From NCBI GenBank assembly GCA_036346375.1, contig CM070511.1:3844001-3908000 (forward strand): a stretch of 64,000 nt of DNA, given 5' to 3'. This document shows positions 1 to 9,025 of this stretch, piece by piece (the stretch's first letter is position 1; each line of letters begins with the position of its first letter). Source of the DNA: Guadua angustifolia (taxonomy: Eukaryota > Streptophyta > Magnoliopsida > Poales > Poaceae). The translations under genes were made by a program, and so were the position numbers. The notes beneath the pieces are model-generated. The model was given only the letters and a program-made list of their open reading frames with translations, searched no databases and was not told where the DNA came from.

Positions 1-405
1 CCCGGCGTGCCCTCATGGGTCGAGTCGGCAGCGCCTTGGATCTAGTAGAGCGGGTCGTCGCCTCATGGGGGACACCCGATTCCGCAGAAGTCGGCGCGAT
101 CGCTTTGCCGGTGAGACCGCTTCGGAGTAGAGGTGTATGGCGTCGATGGCCTCTTAAATCGACCACGGGTCGTCGCCTCTGGGGTCTCCTTCCGATGGGC
201 TTTCCCTCATATGACAGCGTGCCGAGTTCCCCTTTCTTCAGGTAGAACCACCGCTCGGGCCATGGCCCGAGGGAGTCCCACACTTGGATCTTGGGGAAGG
301 ACCACTTGAGCCCTGTTCGCAGCCAGAAGTAGAGGCACCTGACCACGGGGTCCTTCCCGGAGCGGAAGAGGCTAAAGTACCGAAAAAAGAGCGAGGGGTT
401 GGGAA
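1..405 (-). pseudogene. Tat antisense gene (element C), downstream half
   Basis: Minus-strand continuation of the gene that starts at 6211; the two halves are separated by the retrotransposon at 406-5913. The minus translation contains DSLGPWPERWFYLKKG, which matches the corresponding part of the homologous gene of element B near 56340 (SLGPWNERWFYLKRGE) and of element A near 43800. This is the middle of a Transposase_28-like domain (Pfam PF04195, 'putative gypsy type transposon'), whose biochemical role is unknown. The frame is broken by small indels and the gene runs off the window. In its parent element it is antisense to gag-pol. Confidence 0.7.
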
Positions 406-821
406 TGTAATGTCCCCTGGCCTAGATCGAAATCCAGACGTGAGACCTCCACAATCAACGACAAAAGAGAAGAAATATAGGCCAGAACAGAGAAACGAGA
501 AGTTGCGTGGGGAGGAAGAAGAGAGGATATTCAGATTGTATTCATAACAGACATAGTTCCAGACATTTACGCAAGTCCCTATTTATACCTCCCCCCAGAA
601 CACCCCTTTACTTTACTGCCCATTACAGTTGTCTTTGTCGGTATTTACTGTATCATTTCTACCACAATAACACGCTAAGTCATCAACGCTATTTAACTTG
701 TTGCCGACTTCATTGAATCCAGAATATGCCTCCTGCTTCTGAGCGATGCCTTCTCGCGCCAACTCCAGCGTTGCTCTGTATTCACCCGTTATCGCCACTT
801 GCTTCACCTCTGGATATGACA
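406..821 (-). repeat. 3' LTR of the Reina-like element
   Basis: Starts TGTAATGTCC and ends GGATATGACA on the plus strand, so it has TG...CA ends. It differs from the right LTR by nine substitutions and one single-base indel counted by eye. A TATA box (plus ATTTATA, minus TATAAAT) lies near 581-587. Confidence 0.9.
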
Positions 822-836
822 TCACCCCCCTCCAAA
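822..836 (-). other. Polypurine tract
   Basis: The minus strand reads GGAGGGGGGTGA immediately before the LTR start TGTCATATCC. This is the expected position for plus-strand DNA priming at the 3' LTR. Confidence 0.75.
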
Positions 837-850
837 CATTCTGCTTGTCC

Positions 851-2014
851 CTAAGCAGAGGCTGTGGGGAAACGATGATGAAGGACATTGAGATCTTCCC
901 AGGTAGCTGCGTTCTCAGGAATGCCTTTCCATTTAATCAAACACTGCACCACTGCTGAATTCCCCTTTTTAACCAACCTCCTCTCCAGAATTTGTTCCGG
1001 TTCAGTATAGTCAACATCCAATTCCACCATCTTGGGTAGGTCAGCAAACACTGGAGAATAATCTGGGTGAAAAGGTTTCAACTGGGAAACGTGAAAGACA
1101 GGGTGCACCTGACTGCCTTCTGGCAATGTGAGACGATAAGCTGCTGCTCCAATCTTAGCCTCCACTGTGAACGGACCAAAATACTTGAAAGCAAGCTTAG
1201 GACATGGCCTGTTAACCACTGTAGACTGAGCATACGGTTGCAACTTCAGCAAGACCTGCTCTCCAACTTGAAACTGTCGATCACTACGATTCTTGTCAGC
1301 TTGCAGTTTGATCCTATTCTGAGCGGCAGCCAAATGTTGTTTCAACATTTCATTTTGTTTTTTTCGGTCTTGCAACAAGTCCTGCACATCCTTGGGCGCG
1401 CACTGATCTGCATGCAACATGGCGCCATAATTGGGTTCACATCCATACAACGCCTTGAATGGGGAGCAAGCCAACGAAGTCTGATAGCTCGTGTTATACC
1501 AGAACTCGGCGAACGGCAACCAACACTTCCACTTCCCCGGCGATGCGTGAACAGCACAACGCAAGTACATTTCCAAACACTGGTTAATTCTCTCCATTTG
1601 CCCATCCGTCTGGGGATGGTAAGCCGTGCTAAACTGGAGCTTGGTATCCAAACTTTTGAACAGCTCTCTCCAAAACACGCTAGTGAACACCTGACCACGA
1701 TCTGATGTGATAGTCAAGGGAACCCCATGTAACTTCACCACTTGCTCAAGAAACACCCTAGCGACCTTCTGTGCAGTATATGGGTGGCGTAATGGAATGA
1801 AATGAGCGTATTTTGTGAAGTGATCCACGACCACCAGAATCACATCACTCCCTTCAGACATGGGCGGCCCCTCAATGAAATCCATCGTGAGCTCTTGCCA
1901 ACTAGCGGAAGGAATGGGTAAGGGTTGAAGTAGGCCAGCCGGTTTGCACCTTTCACTCTTAGCTTGTTGGCAAATGCAGCACTGTGTAACAAAGCTTTCC
2001 ACTCCTTTTTTCAT
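851..2014 (-). pseudogene. Integrase and chromodomain part of pol
   Basis: 387 codons, in the same frame as the upstream pol reading but separated from it by one TGA at 2042-2044. It begins in the zinc-binding domain (CCICQQAK keeps the CxxC pair). The integrase core shows all three acidic positions: TMDFIEG, ITSDRGQVF and GQMERINQ. The C-terminus carries a GPY/F-like part (KYFGPFTVEAKIGAAAYRL) and a chromodomain (EPEQILERRLVKKG, CLIKWKGIPENAATWED). Integrase joins the cDNA to the chromosome, and the chromodomain is thought to guide insertion to heterochromatin. The domains are intact apart from the separating stop. Confidence 0.85.
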
Positions 2015-2041
2015 GCCAGTCCAACTAAATACCTTCTTCAG

Positions 2042-4594
2042 TCATTGATAGGTAGCCTGCATGCCGGAATGACCCCCAATCGCACTAGCATGGAAGACTG
2101 ATATCAACTTTGTTTGCAACGCTGAGTTGTCACCGATCCAGATCTTACCCTTCTTCCGAATGATACCCTGACTCAACGCAAATCCCTCAGCATTCGGGCT
2201 ATGAAGCGCAAGTTGTGCCATCAGGTGTTGTGCATGCCCATCAGTAGCATACGAATTCAGCACTTCCTGAACCCACTCGGGCTGAACTCTAGAGATAGTG
2301 TGCACTTGACCACAACGTGATAAAGCATCAGCCACCACGTTTTCTCGTCCTTTTTTGTAGACAATCCGAAACTGCAACCCCATCAGTCTCGTCATCGCCT
2401 TCCGTTGCATTGGCGACTGCAATTGTTGCTCATCAAGATAGCATAAGCTCTGGTGGTCAGTACGGATTATGAATTCTCTCCTTTGCAAGTACATCCTCCA
2501 ACGTTCAACGGCTAAGATTAATGCCAAAAATTCCTTCTCATAGATGGATAGCCGCTGATGCACCACTCCCAATGCTTTACTAAAATAGGCCACCGGTCGT
2601 CCCTCCTGTATGAGCACCGCTCCAACACCAAAATCGCTTGCATCGGTCTCTACTTCAAAACATTGCTCAAAGTTGGGTAACTTCAGCACAGGAGCGGTGG
2701 TCATCGCTTGTTTCTGTTGGAGAAAAGCAGCTTCGGCCTGTTCATCCCACTGGAAGTTCTTCTTCTTCAACAAATTGGTTAAAGGCCTGGCTATGACTCC
2801 ATACCCTTGGATGAACTTCCTGTAGTATCCAGTTAATCCCAAAAATCCCCTTAGACCCGTCATATTTACAGGCCTCGGCCACTCCTTCATGGCCTGAGTC
2901 TTTTGCGGGTCTGTTGCCACTCCCTCATCCGAAATAACATGGCCCAAGTACTCCAACTTCGTCTGTGCAAAGCTACACTTTGATCTCTTGGCAAATAATT
3001 GATGATCCTTCAAAACTTGTAAGACCAGTGCAAGGTGCTTGGTATGGGAGAGTAAGTCTGAGCTGTAAATGAGGATGTCATCAATAAAAACCAGCACGAA
3101 TTTGCGAAGGTAGGGCGCCAACACTGAGCTCATTACACACTGGAATGTGGCAGGTGCGTTAGTTAAGCCGAAAGGCATAACTCTGAACTGATAATGCCCA
3201 TGATGGGTTTTAAATGCTGTCTTGTGCTCATCCCCCTCACGGATGCGGATTTGATGATAGCCCGCTCGAAGGTCCAATTTGGCAAAGTACTTTGTTCCTG
3301 CCAACTCATCCAAGAGCTCATCGATGACCGGCATTGGAAACTTATTCTTAATGGTGAGGTCATTTAGTCGCCGGTAATCCACACAAAACCGCCATGTTCC
3401 GTCTTTTTTTTGCACTAACAGAACAGGTGAAGCATATGGACTCATACTGGGAACAATAGTGCCGGCTGCTAACATCTCGGCCACTTGTCGCTCAATTTCA
3501 TTCTTTTGCAGAGGAGAATATCTATAGGGCCTCAAATTGATGGGAACTGCACCAGGATTGAGGGTGATAGCATGATCGTACTCCCTCTGTGGGGGTAACC
3601 CCTTTGGTTCTGCGAAGACTTCCTGATATCTGTCCAAGACTTCCTGCACTTCCCGAAGAGTCTCCCCTGCTCCAACCGAAAGGTTGTTCTCCACAACAGC
3701 CATGGCCCAAATTTCATTTCCTGCTCTCCACTTTGCGACATGTTCCCATGTGGACTGCTTCAGGTCTTTGTCGGAGCTACTTTCTGCAACCCGCAACATA
3801 ACCCGCTTCCCCATATGCTCAAATTCGACTACCTTAGTCTCCCAGTTACAAACCATTGGACTGTGGATCTTAAGCCAATACATGCCCAAGATTGCATCAT
3901 ACGCTCCCAGTTCCAACACTCTGAAGTCCGATTGAAATGTATGCCCTTGCGACCACCAGCTGAAGTTGGGTACCCACTGATCACAGTGCAATACTTCACC
4001 ATTAGCTACCCGAACCTTGATCAGATGTGTGCATTGAGGTTCATACCCAATTCTCTGCAAGAAGCTGCTATTCACGAAACTATGGGTACTGCCCGAATCT
4101 AGAAGGATTAACATAGTTTGATTCTGCACTAACGCCAATATCTTCTTCGCTTCGGCATCTTCTCGGCCAGAAAGCATGTTCAGAGACAGTTTATATTCCT
4201 CCCCTTCTTCTGCTTCTACTATTTCATTGGTCACCAAAAAATCCAATACTGCATCTGAGAGTACATCTCCTGGGTCTTCCACATGCATCGCTTGTAACTG
4301 AGCCGGCAATTTCTTTTTGCATTGCAGGTGATGATTGGGCTCATACTTCTCCCCACACTGGTAGCACAGCCCATTCATGCGACGATATTCCTTGAGTTGT
4401 TTAGCTCTCCAAAGCTCACCTTGATTTAGCCTTGGCTGTTGTGCTAAGGGATCGGTTTTTTGGCCCCGTGGCATTCTCCCGAACACCTGGCAACCTTCCC
4501 TTCCAGCTCCTGTGATGGTCCAGAATTTCTTGTTGGACACTAGCCAACAAGGCAGCCCGGTCCATTGTTTCCGGCACTTGGCCTTGCACAGCAC
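2042..4594 (-). pseudogene. pol: zinc knuckle, protease, reverse transcriptase, RNase H
   Basis: 850 codons open. In order: zinc knuckle CYQCGEKYEPNHHLQC near residue 77, aspartic protease with LLDSGSTHSFVN near residue 164, reverse transcriptase with the FIDDILIYS active site near residue 508, RNase H with DASDFGVGAVL and DHQSLCYLDE, then RKGKIWIGD and GGHSGMQATYQ at the start of the integrase zinc domain. All catalytic motifs I looked for are present. It ends at TGA 2042-2044, inside the HHCC finger of integrase. Gag is in a different frame and overlaps it at 4416-4594, so a one-base indel or a programmed shift lies there. Confidence 0.88.
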
Positions 4595-5303
4595 CCCTAA
4601 GTTCCATTTTCAATCCTCTGATGAACTGCGACACGAATAGCTCTTCATCGTAATAGGGATTGTGCACTGTGATTTCATACCTGAGCCCCTCAAACTGCTT
4701 CTGATAGTCTGCCACAGTTCCTGTTTGTTTGAGTTCCATCAATTTTCCCAATAAGACCCGGTGATCAAACACCCCGAATTTGGCATCCACTGCTTGCATG
4801 AACTGGTCCCAATTTCCCATTCCTTCACGGATTTTGTAAACTTGCAGCCATTGGGAAGCATTCCCCTCCATATGGAGCGCGGCCACGGACACCCACATGG
4901 CCGGTGGAATGTTGAACAACCGAAAATACTCCTCACAATTATCCTTCCAGATTCTGGGACTGTCACCTTCGAAGGTTGGGAATGACATTTTTGGCAGTAT
5001 CCCCTTCGTGTTTCCTCCCATATCTCGGTTTCCCCAGGAACCATCAAATGATCCCCCAAACAAGCCTTTACTGGATTCTCCCCCAGAATTGATCACAGGC
5101 TCTTTTCCCCACTTCCCTTGAGGAGCTGGTGTATACAACGCCTTACCGGCACCTAAAATGGATCCCTGCCCTTCTCGGCACTCCTCGACTCTTGGCCCCG
5201 CTGTCAACCGCGTCACCGCTTGTGCAGTGACCTCCATCTGCTGGGCTAGCACTTGCTGATCCCGCACGCTTTGCTCCATTGTCCGCGCCGCCGCCTCCTC
5301 CAT
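4416..5303 (-). CDS. gag (Retrotrans_gag) of the Reina-like element
   Basis: 295 codons. The capsid domain is visible: KMSFPTFEGDSPRIWKDNC, HMEGNASQWLQVY, WDQFMQAVDAKFG, MELKQTGTVADYQKQFEGL. The last ~25 residues after HHRSWKG look like out-of-frame translation, and the true continuation with the zinc knuckle is in the overlapping pol frame. Start at 5303 (MEEAAARTMEQ) chosen as the first ATG of the open frame; an upstream in-frame start is possible. Gag forms the virus-like particle. Confidence 0.8.
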   Translation of the reverse strand: MEEAAARTMEQSVRDQQVLAQQMEVTAQAVTRLTAGPRVEECREGQGSILGAGKALYTPAPQGKWGKEPVINSGGESSKGLFGGSFDGSWGNRDMGGNTKGILPKMSFPTFEGDSPRIWKDNCEEYFRLFNIPPAMWVSVAALHMEGNASQWLQVYKIREGMGNWDQFMQAVDAKFGVFDHRVLLGKLMELKQTGTVADYQKQFEGLRYEITVHNPYYDEELFVSQFIRGLKMELRGAVQGQVPETMDRAALLASVQQEILDHHRSWKGRLPGVRENATGPKNRSLSTTAKAKSR

Positions 5304-5483
5304 CGCCTGTAAAACGTACTGAGTCTGCGGGGAGGGTTTTGGAGGAGCCGTGATGAATCAACATCCAAGTCAACCAGATTCGGGAAAACAAAGTTTTGTG
5401 CGGAGATATTCCGAATCGAGTTCTCGATTCTGAATCCTCCAACCCTAGTCCGGATTTTACGACTCGGCGCACTGATCGACACG
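5304..5483 (-). other. Gag leader of the Reina-like element
   Basis: 180 bp between the primer binding site and the gag start. No separate gene is visible; open frames here are shadows. Confidence 0.5.
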
Positions 5484-5495
5484 GCTCTGATACCA
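5484..5495 (-). other. Primer binding site (initiator Met tRNA type)
   Basis: The minus strand reads TGGTATCAGAGC three bases inside the 5' LTR. TGGTATCAGAGC is the usual complement of the 3' end of plant initiator methionine tRNA used by chromoviruses. Confidence 0.9.
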
Positions 5496-5498
5496 ATC

Positions 5499-5913
5499 TG
5501 TAATGTCCCCTGGCCTAGATCGAAATCCAGACGTGAGACCTCCACAATCAACGACAAAAGAGAAGAAATAGAGGCCAGAACAGAGAAACGAGAAGTTGCG
5601 TGGGGAGGAAGAAGAGAGGATATTCTGATTGTATTCATAACAGACATAGTTCCAGACATTTACGCAAGTCCCTATTTATACCTCCCCCCAGAACACCCCT
5701 TTACTTTACTGCCCATTACAGTTGTCTTTGTCGGTATTTACTGTATCATTTCTACCACAATAATACGCTAAGTCATCAATGCTATTTAACTTGTTGCCGA
5801 CTTCATTGAATCCAGAATATGCCTCCCGCTTCTGAGCGACGCCTTCTCGCACCAACTCCAGCGTTGCACTGTATTCACCCGTTGTCGCCACTTGCTTCAC
5901 CCTGGATATGACA
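5499..5913 (-). repeat. 5' LTR of the Reina-like element
   Basis: TG...CA ends, 415 bp, next to the primer binding site. The minus-strand TATA box TATAAATAGG lies at 5671-5680 and would be the promoter of the genomic RNA. Nearly identical to 406-821. Confidence 0.9.
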
Positions 5914-6211
5914 GAAGGATTCCCAGGAACCCCTCGCACAGGTGGGAGAAGATGGCGAGAGTAAGAATGGAATTCGGCACCAGGTTTATGAGTTCGATCT
6001 CGCAACTGGTGAGGACCACGGAGAGGAACTCGCTCTCCGGGGTCCGCAGGCCGAAGAGGAGGTAGTGCTCGGTGCACACGATCTTGTCGTCCCTGGGGCG
6101 TGGCTCGGTCTCGTTGTCCGGCAGCCGCCACGTGAATGGATCAAGCAGCCCTAGGGTCTCGAGTTCCTTCATCCTTGCAAGGGACAACGTGCTCTTCCCT
6201 AGCTTAGCCAT
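5914..6211 (-). pseudogene. Tat antisense gene (element C), N-terminal half
   Basis: Starts at ATG 6209-6211 with MAKLGKSTLSLARMKELET and is homologous to the genes at 44239 (MAKLGRSTMSLVRMRELET) and 56769 (MTKLGRGTLSDSRMKELES). It continues as the start of a Transposase_28-like domain (SCEIELINLVPNSILTLAIF). The reading is cut at 5913 by the right end of the Reina-like element and resumes at 405. Gag-pol of its own element would lie left of the window on the plus strand. Confidence 0.75.
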
Positions 6212-6633
6212 GTCGATTACGGTGATTTTGGTCGAAGGTGGGGGAGGAGGTTTTTGCTTGGGCGAGGAGGCTTGGAAGGCGAAGGGCGCTGGTCAGGAGT
6301 TTTCTCAACAGTCGTTGCGGTCTCGGGTTTATAGGCTGCGCCGTCGCCGAATCCAGTCCACGGCGCTTCGAAGGGCGCGTCGACCACTATTTGACAGGAG
6401 CAATTAAGGCCCGGGCTGCGGTTTCAAGGCATAGCGGGTATCCATCATCCGTTTACGTCCGTACCGGAGTTCCGGAGATCAAGAGGCGCCAGGTGTCATT
6501 TCCATCACGGCCTGGCGTTACGTTTTCTGCCCGACCTCGACCTCAAGCTCGAAGGTCCCAGAAATCGGTCTTGGCTGTAGAGGCTCAAGGTCGGCCCGTG
6601 TTCCAGCCACAACTTTAAGCCTTGGGGGCTAGC
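6212..6633 (-). promoter_or_regulatory. Leader and TATA box of the element C antisense gene; purine tract of its 3' LTR
   Basis: The minus strand has TATAAA at 6328-6333, about 117 bases upstream of the ATG. The same TATAAACCC motif occurs at comparable distance in elements A (44354-44361) and B (56886-56893). At 6619-6633 the plus strand reads CTTGGGGGCTAGC just before the LTR, the plus-strand purine tract of element C. No other gene is seen. Confidence 0.65.
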
Positions 6634-7315
6634 TGACCAGGGCTGGGCATCCCTTGAACGGCCAGCGCGTGGTCAACGGACCCCCCAAGGCTCGGGAGGC
6701 CCCGAGCACGACCTAGGGGTGTGCCCAGGCGCTCGACCTAGAGCGCGCTGGACCCGAGCACGGCTCCGCACGACCTCGAGCTCGGGAGGGCTCTCGCTCG
6801 GGTCCGGGGACCACCCTTGGGTTTCGGATCGTGCATTTGACCGGCGGTTGCCAAAGCGCGGGTCGTGGGGGGTGAAGCAGGTGCGTGCAGCAAATCCGGA
6901 GCAGTTACTGCCAGCCCTCAGCGTGCATGAAGGCCACCTCCCGGGGATCTCTCCCATCCGTTGCGTGCAGAGGAGGTATAAGGCCAAGGTTGCGCAGTCT
7001 CTCAGGAGGACACGAAAAAGACAACATATGGCACGCCATAGCTCGAGCTTAGAGGTAGCCACTGACGAACTTGAGCTGTAAACACATCGCTGTACTCAGA
7101 AATAGCAAAGAATACTGTCTCAAGGCGACTGGAGTAGAGCTATTACCTCCACAGGGGCTCGAACCAGTATAAATCTCGGCCTCACGCTCGTTGTCGTCTA
7201 GCTCCGCCAACATCGTCTCTCCTCCGTTCCTCCGTTCGAGCAGAGCGCAGCTCGGGTCCCGTATCGCACTAATCCCCCATCTCACTTCTTGCGGTTGGCG
7301 ATCCCGATCGTCGAT
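6634..7315 (+). repeat. 3' LTR of Tat element C
   Basis: Starts TGACCAGGGCTGGGCATC after a purine tract and ends near GATCCCGATCGTCGATAACA. It shares its order of motifs with the LTRs of elements A and B: CGTGGTCAACGGA, a TATA box (GGTATAAGGCC near 6976), the CTCGAACCAGTATAAA segment, and the terminal GGTTGGCGATCCCGATCGTC. The exact last base is uncertain because the terminal GACA is altered. Confidence 0.75.
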
Positions 7316-7669
7316 AACACCCATCATTCCAACTTCCACGTTGACCCACGACTCATTTATTACACACGCCTTCGTGGCCTTGTCCTTCAAACCTCATTTA
7401 ATGTTGGTGAGTGGCCTCGCCCGGTCCGTCCGGGACACGACGCCCCTGCGATGGGTTTCGTAAGAGGCGTCAGAGGGACGAGCCATCGACGTGTTGATAG
7501 TACAATCCTTCTCAATTAATGACCCTGACACGAGGTGCCAAGGGAGAGAAACTTCGAGGCGAAGTCTTCCTCTTATTCCTTTGGTTGCCTCCGTGGCCTG
7601 ACAAGGGTGGCCCAGACGCTCGCCCACTCACCTGGCCGCCTCATAAGCCGATGCCCGACAGGCAGGGCA
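7316..7669. other. Unassigned stretch between LTR and CACTA repeats
   Basis: 354 bases with no gene I can support. Probably the outer part of the CACTA element or the target of element C; no CACTA terminal motif was found. Confidence 0.3.
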
Positions 7670-8025
7670 TATCGCCCGCCGCCGCCAGGCGCCACGCTGA
7701 ACCGCTCGCCGGCGAGCTGGTGTAATCGCCAGTCGCTCGCTAGGGGCCACACGGCTCCTCGCCCGTGAGCCGGCGTGATCGCCGGCCGCCGCTAGGGCAC
7801 CACACGAGCCACTCTCCGTGGCGTGGCGTGATCGCCAGTTGTTCGCCGAGGCCACATTCTCCTCGCCAGTGGTATGCGTGTCGCCGGCCGCCACCGGGCG
7901 CCAAGCAGCCACTCGCCCGTGAAGCGGGCGTGATCGCCAGTTGCTCGCCGTAGGGCCACACGGGCTCCTCGCCCGTGAGCGGCGTGATCGCTGGCTGCCC
8001 TTGGCGCCAACCGGCCAGCCTCTTC
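7670..8025. repeat. Dimeric ~53-bp tandem repeat (probable CACTA subterminal repeats)
   Basis: Two alternating ~53-bp unit types give a ~106-bp higher-order period. Type 1 begins TGATCGCCAGTTGCTCGCCG (7724, 7830, 7931) and type 2 begins TGATCGCCGGCCGCC (7777, 7880, partial 7986; a diverged one at 7672). GC-rich, each unit with short inverted parts such as CTCGCCCGTGAG. It lies just 5' of a CACTA transposase start, the usual place for subterminal repeats that bind the element's own proteins. Open frames here are repeat artefacts. Confidence 0.7.
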
Positions 8026-8062
8026 TTGGGCCTATTACTTTTACAACGAAGAGGGTACCCCG

Positions 8063-8419
8063 GTGCAAAGTGCACCGACACAGGGTTTGCAAGATTTTCT
8101 TCGTGTGGCCGATGCATACACGACGTCAGGCTACATATGTTGTCCATGCATAGACTGCAAGAATGAGAAGGAGTGGCCAAAATCCAGCCACCTTCACTTC
8201 CATTTGCTCGCAAGAGGTTTCATGTCAAACTATACCTGTTGGACCAAGCACGGTGAAGAAAAGAGATTATACAGGAAGATGGTGAAGAAGAAGAGGCGGA
8301 CAACAATATCTCGGACGCTGGCCAACACGGTTCTTTCGAAGATACATTAGGGGAGTTTGGCGATGTTGACCTAGACCAGATGCTTCTTGATGGAGAGGGA
8401 GAATACATCGAGTACCAGT
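8063..8419 (+). pseudogene. CACTA transposase, N-terminal Transpos_assoc domain
   Basis: The frame from 8063 reads GYICCPCIDCKNEKEW...HLHFHLLARGFMSNYTCWTKHGE, the pattern of the Transpos_assoc domain (PF13963) at the N-terminus of TNP2-like transposases. After about residue 72 the frame shifts; the acidic linker (LGEFGDVDLDQMLLDGEG) is read in another frame up to 8419. There it stops abruptly where the Tekay-like duplicate begins. The next recognisable part of the same protein is at 19767, so the start of the Transposase_21 domain is missing. Confidence 0.7.
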
Positions 8420-9025
8420 AAGTGGCAATCACCAGCGGCATATTTCTTAAGTGATAAAGAAGGTCATTGGTCTAGAGAGTGCCCTCTGAAGCAACCAACC
8501 CTGGATTATAAAAGTGAAGATGAGTACACGGTTGCACCCATCAAGGCAAAACGATTGTGCTACTACTGTCAGGAAGAAGGCCATTTTGTTAAGCAATGCC
8601 CACGGAGAGAACAAGTATTTCCTACAACCACGGGAATACCAGAAGTTACTTCCGTCCGGAACATAACGCCAAGAGTAGGCGGTGAAGTTGCAAGAGAAAT
8701 TTGTCGAGAGAACCAATTGAAGAAAAGACGTTTAGGTAAAGACACTATTCCAATCAACGAATGCTCAAGAAAAGAAGTTCACCCTAGACTCTGCTATAAT
8801 CACCACAAACCTGAGCATTTTGCCAATAAGTGCCCTCAAAAGAAAGCGATCACGTCAATTCGAGTCAATCCTAACTCCGCCCCTGTTGAAGCCTCGGCAC
8901 CAGTAGGCAATACCCAGGCAGGAAGTCAGTCTGCTGTCAAGAAATGTTTCTCTTGCAATGAGCCAGGACATTTTGCCAATAAGTGTCCGAAGAAGGGAAG
9001 CGTTACTCGATTCGTTTCAATTTGA
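8420..9025 (+). pseudogene. Gag zinc-knuckle region, left copy
   Basis: Open to 9025. Successive knuckles read CYYCQEEGHFVKQC, a defective CYNHHKPEHFANKC (second Cys lost), and CFSCNEPGHFANKC. The first, YFLSDKEGHWSREC, lacks its first Cys pair. These would bind genomic RNA in the particle. It is homologous to 14715-15300, where other bases are disturbed. The ATG at 8387 lies in the adjoining CACTA sequence and is not this gene's start. Confidence 0.7.

Larger units (their letters stand above)
406..5913 (-). mobile_element. Reina-like Ty3/gypsy chromovirus, nearly complete
   Basis: A 5.5-kb LTR retrotransposon read on the minus strand. It has two near-identical LTRs of 416 and 415 bp, an initiator-Met-type primer binding site next to the right LTR, a purine tract next to the left LTR, and gag, protease, reverse transcriptase, RNase H, integrase and a C-terminal chromodomain in that order. 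Short LTRs, small size and a chromodomain suit the Reina clade; CRM or another chromovirus clade is less likely. Lesions seen are one in-frame TGA in integrase and a frame change between gag and pol. It sits inside the antisense gene of Tat element C. The flanks (GGGAA on the left, GAAGG on the right) share GAA, so the target duplication is short or eroded. Confidence 0.9.

Noticed and set aside
1067..1705. 212-codon plus-strand frame
   Set aside because: It lies opposite the integrase and chromodomain coding region, which has all catalytic motifs; this frame has none.
3589..4102. Plus-strand frames of 70-120 codons
   Set aside because: Shadows of the protease/RT reading on the minus strand.
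7670..8025. CRISPR-like impression of the repeat array
   Set aside because: Units are contiguous with no unique spacers, the sequence is plant transposon DNA, and no cas genes exist.
7628..8213. Overlapping long frames on both strands
   Set aside because: They are produced by the 53-bp GC-rich repeats, which lack stop codons in several frames; compositions repeat with the unit.
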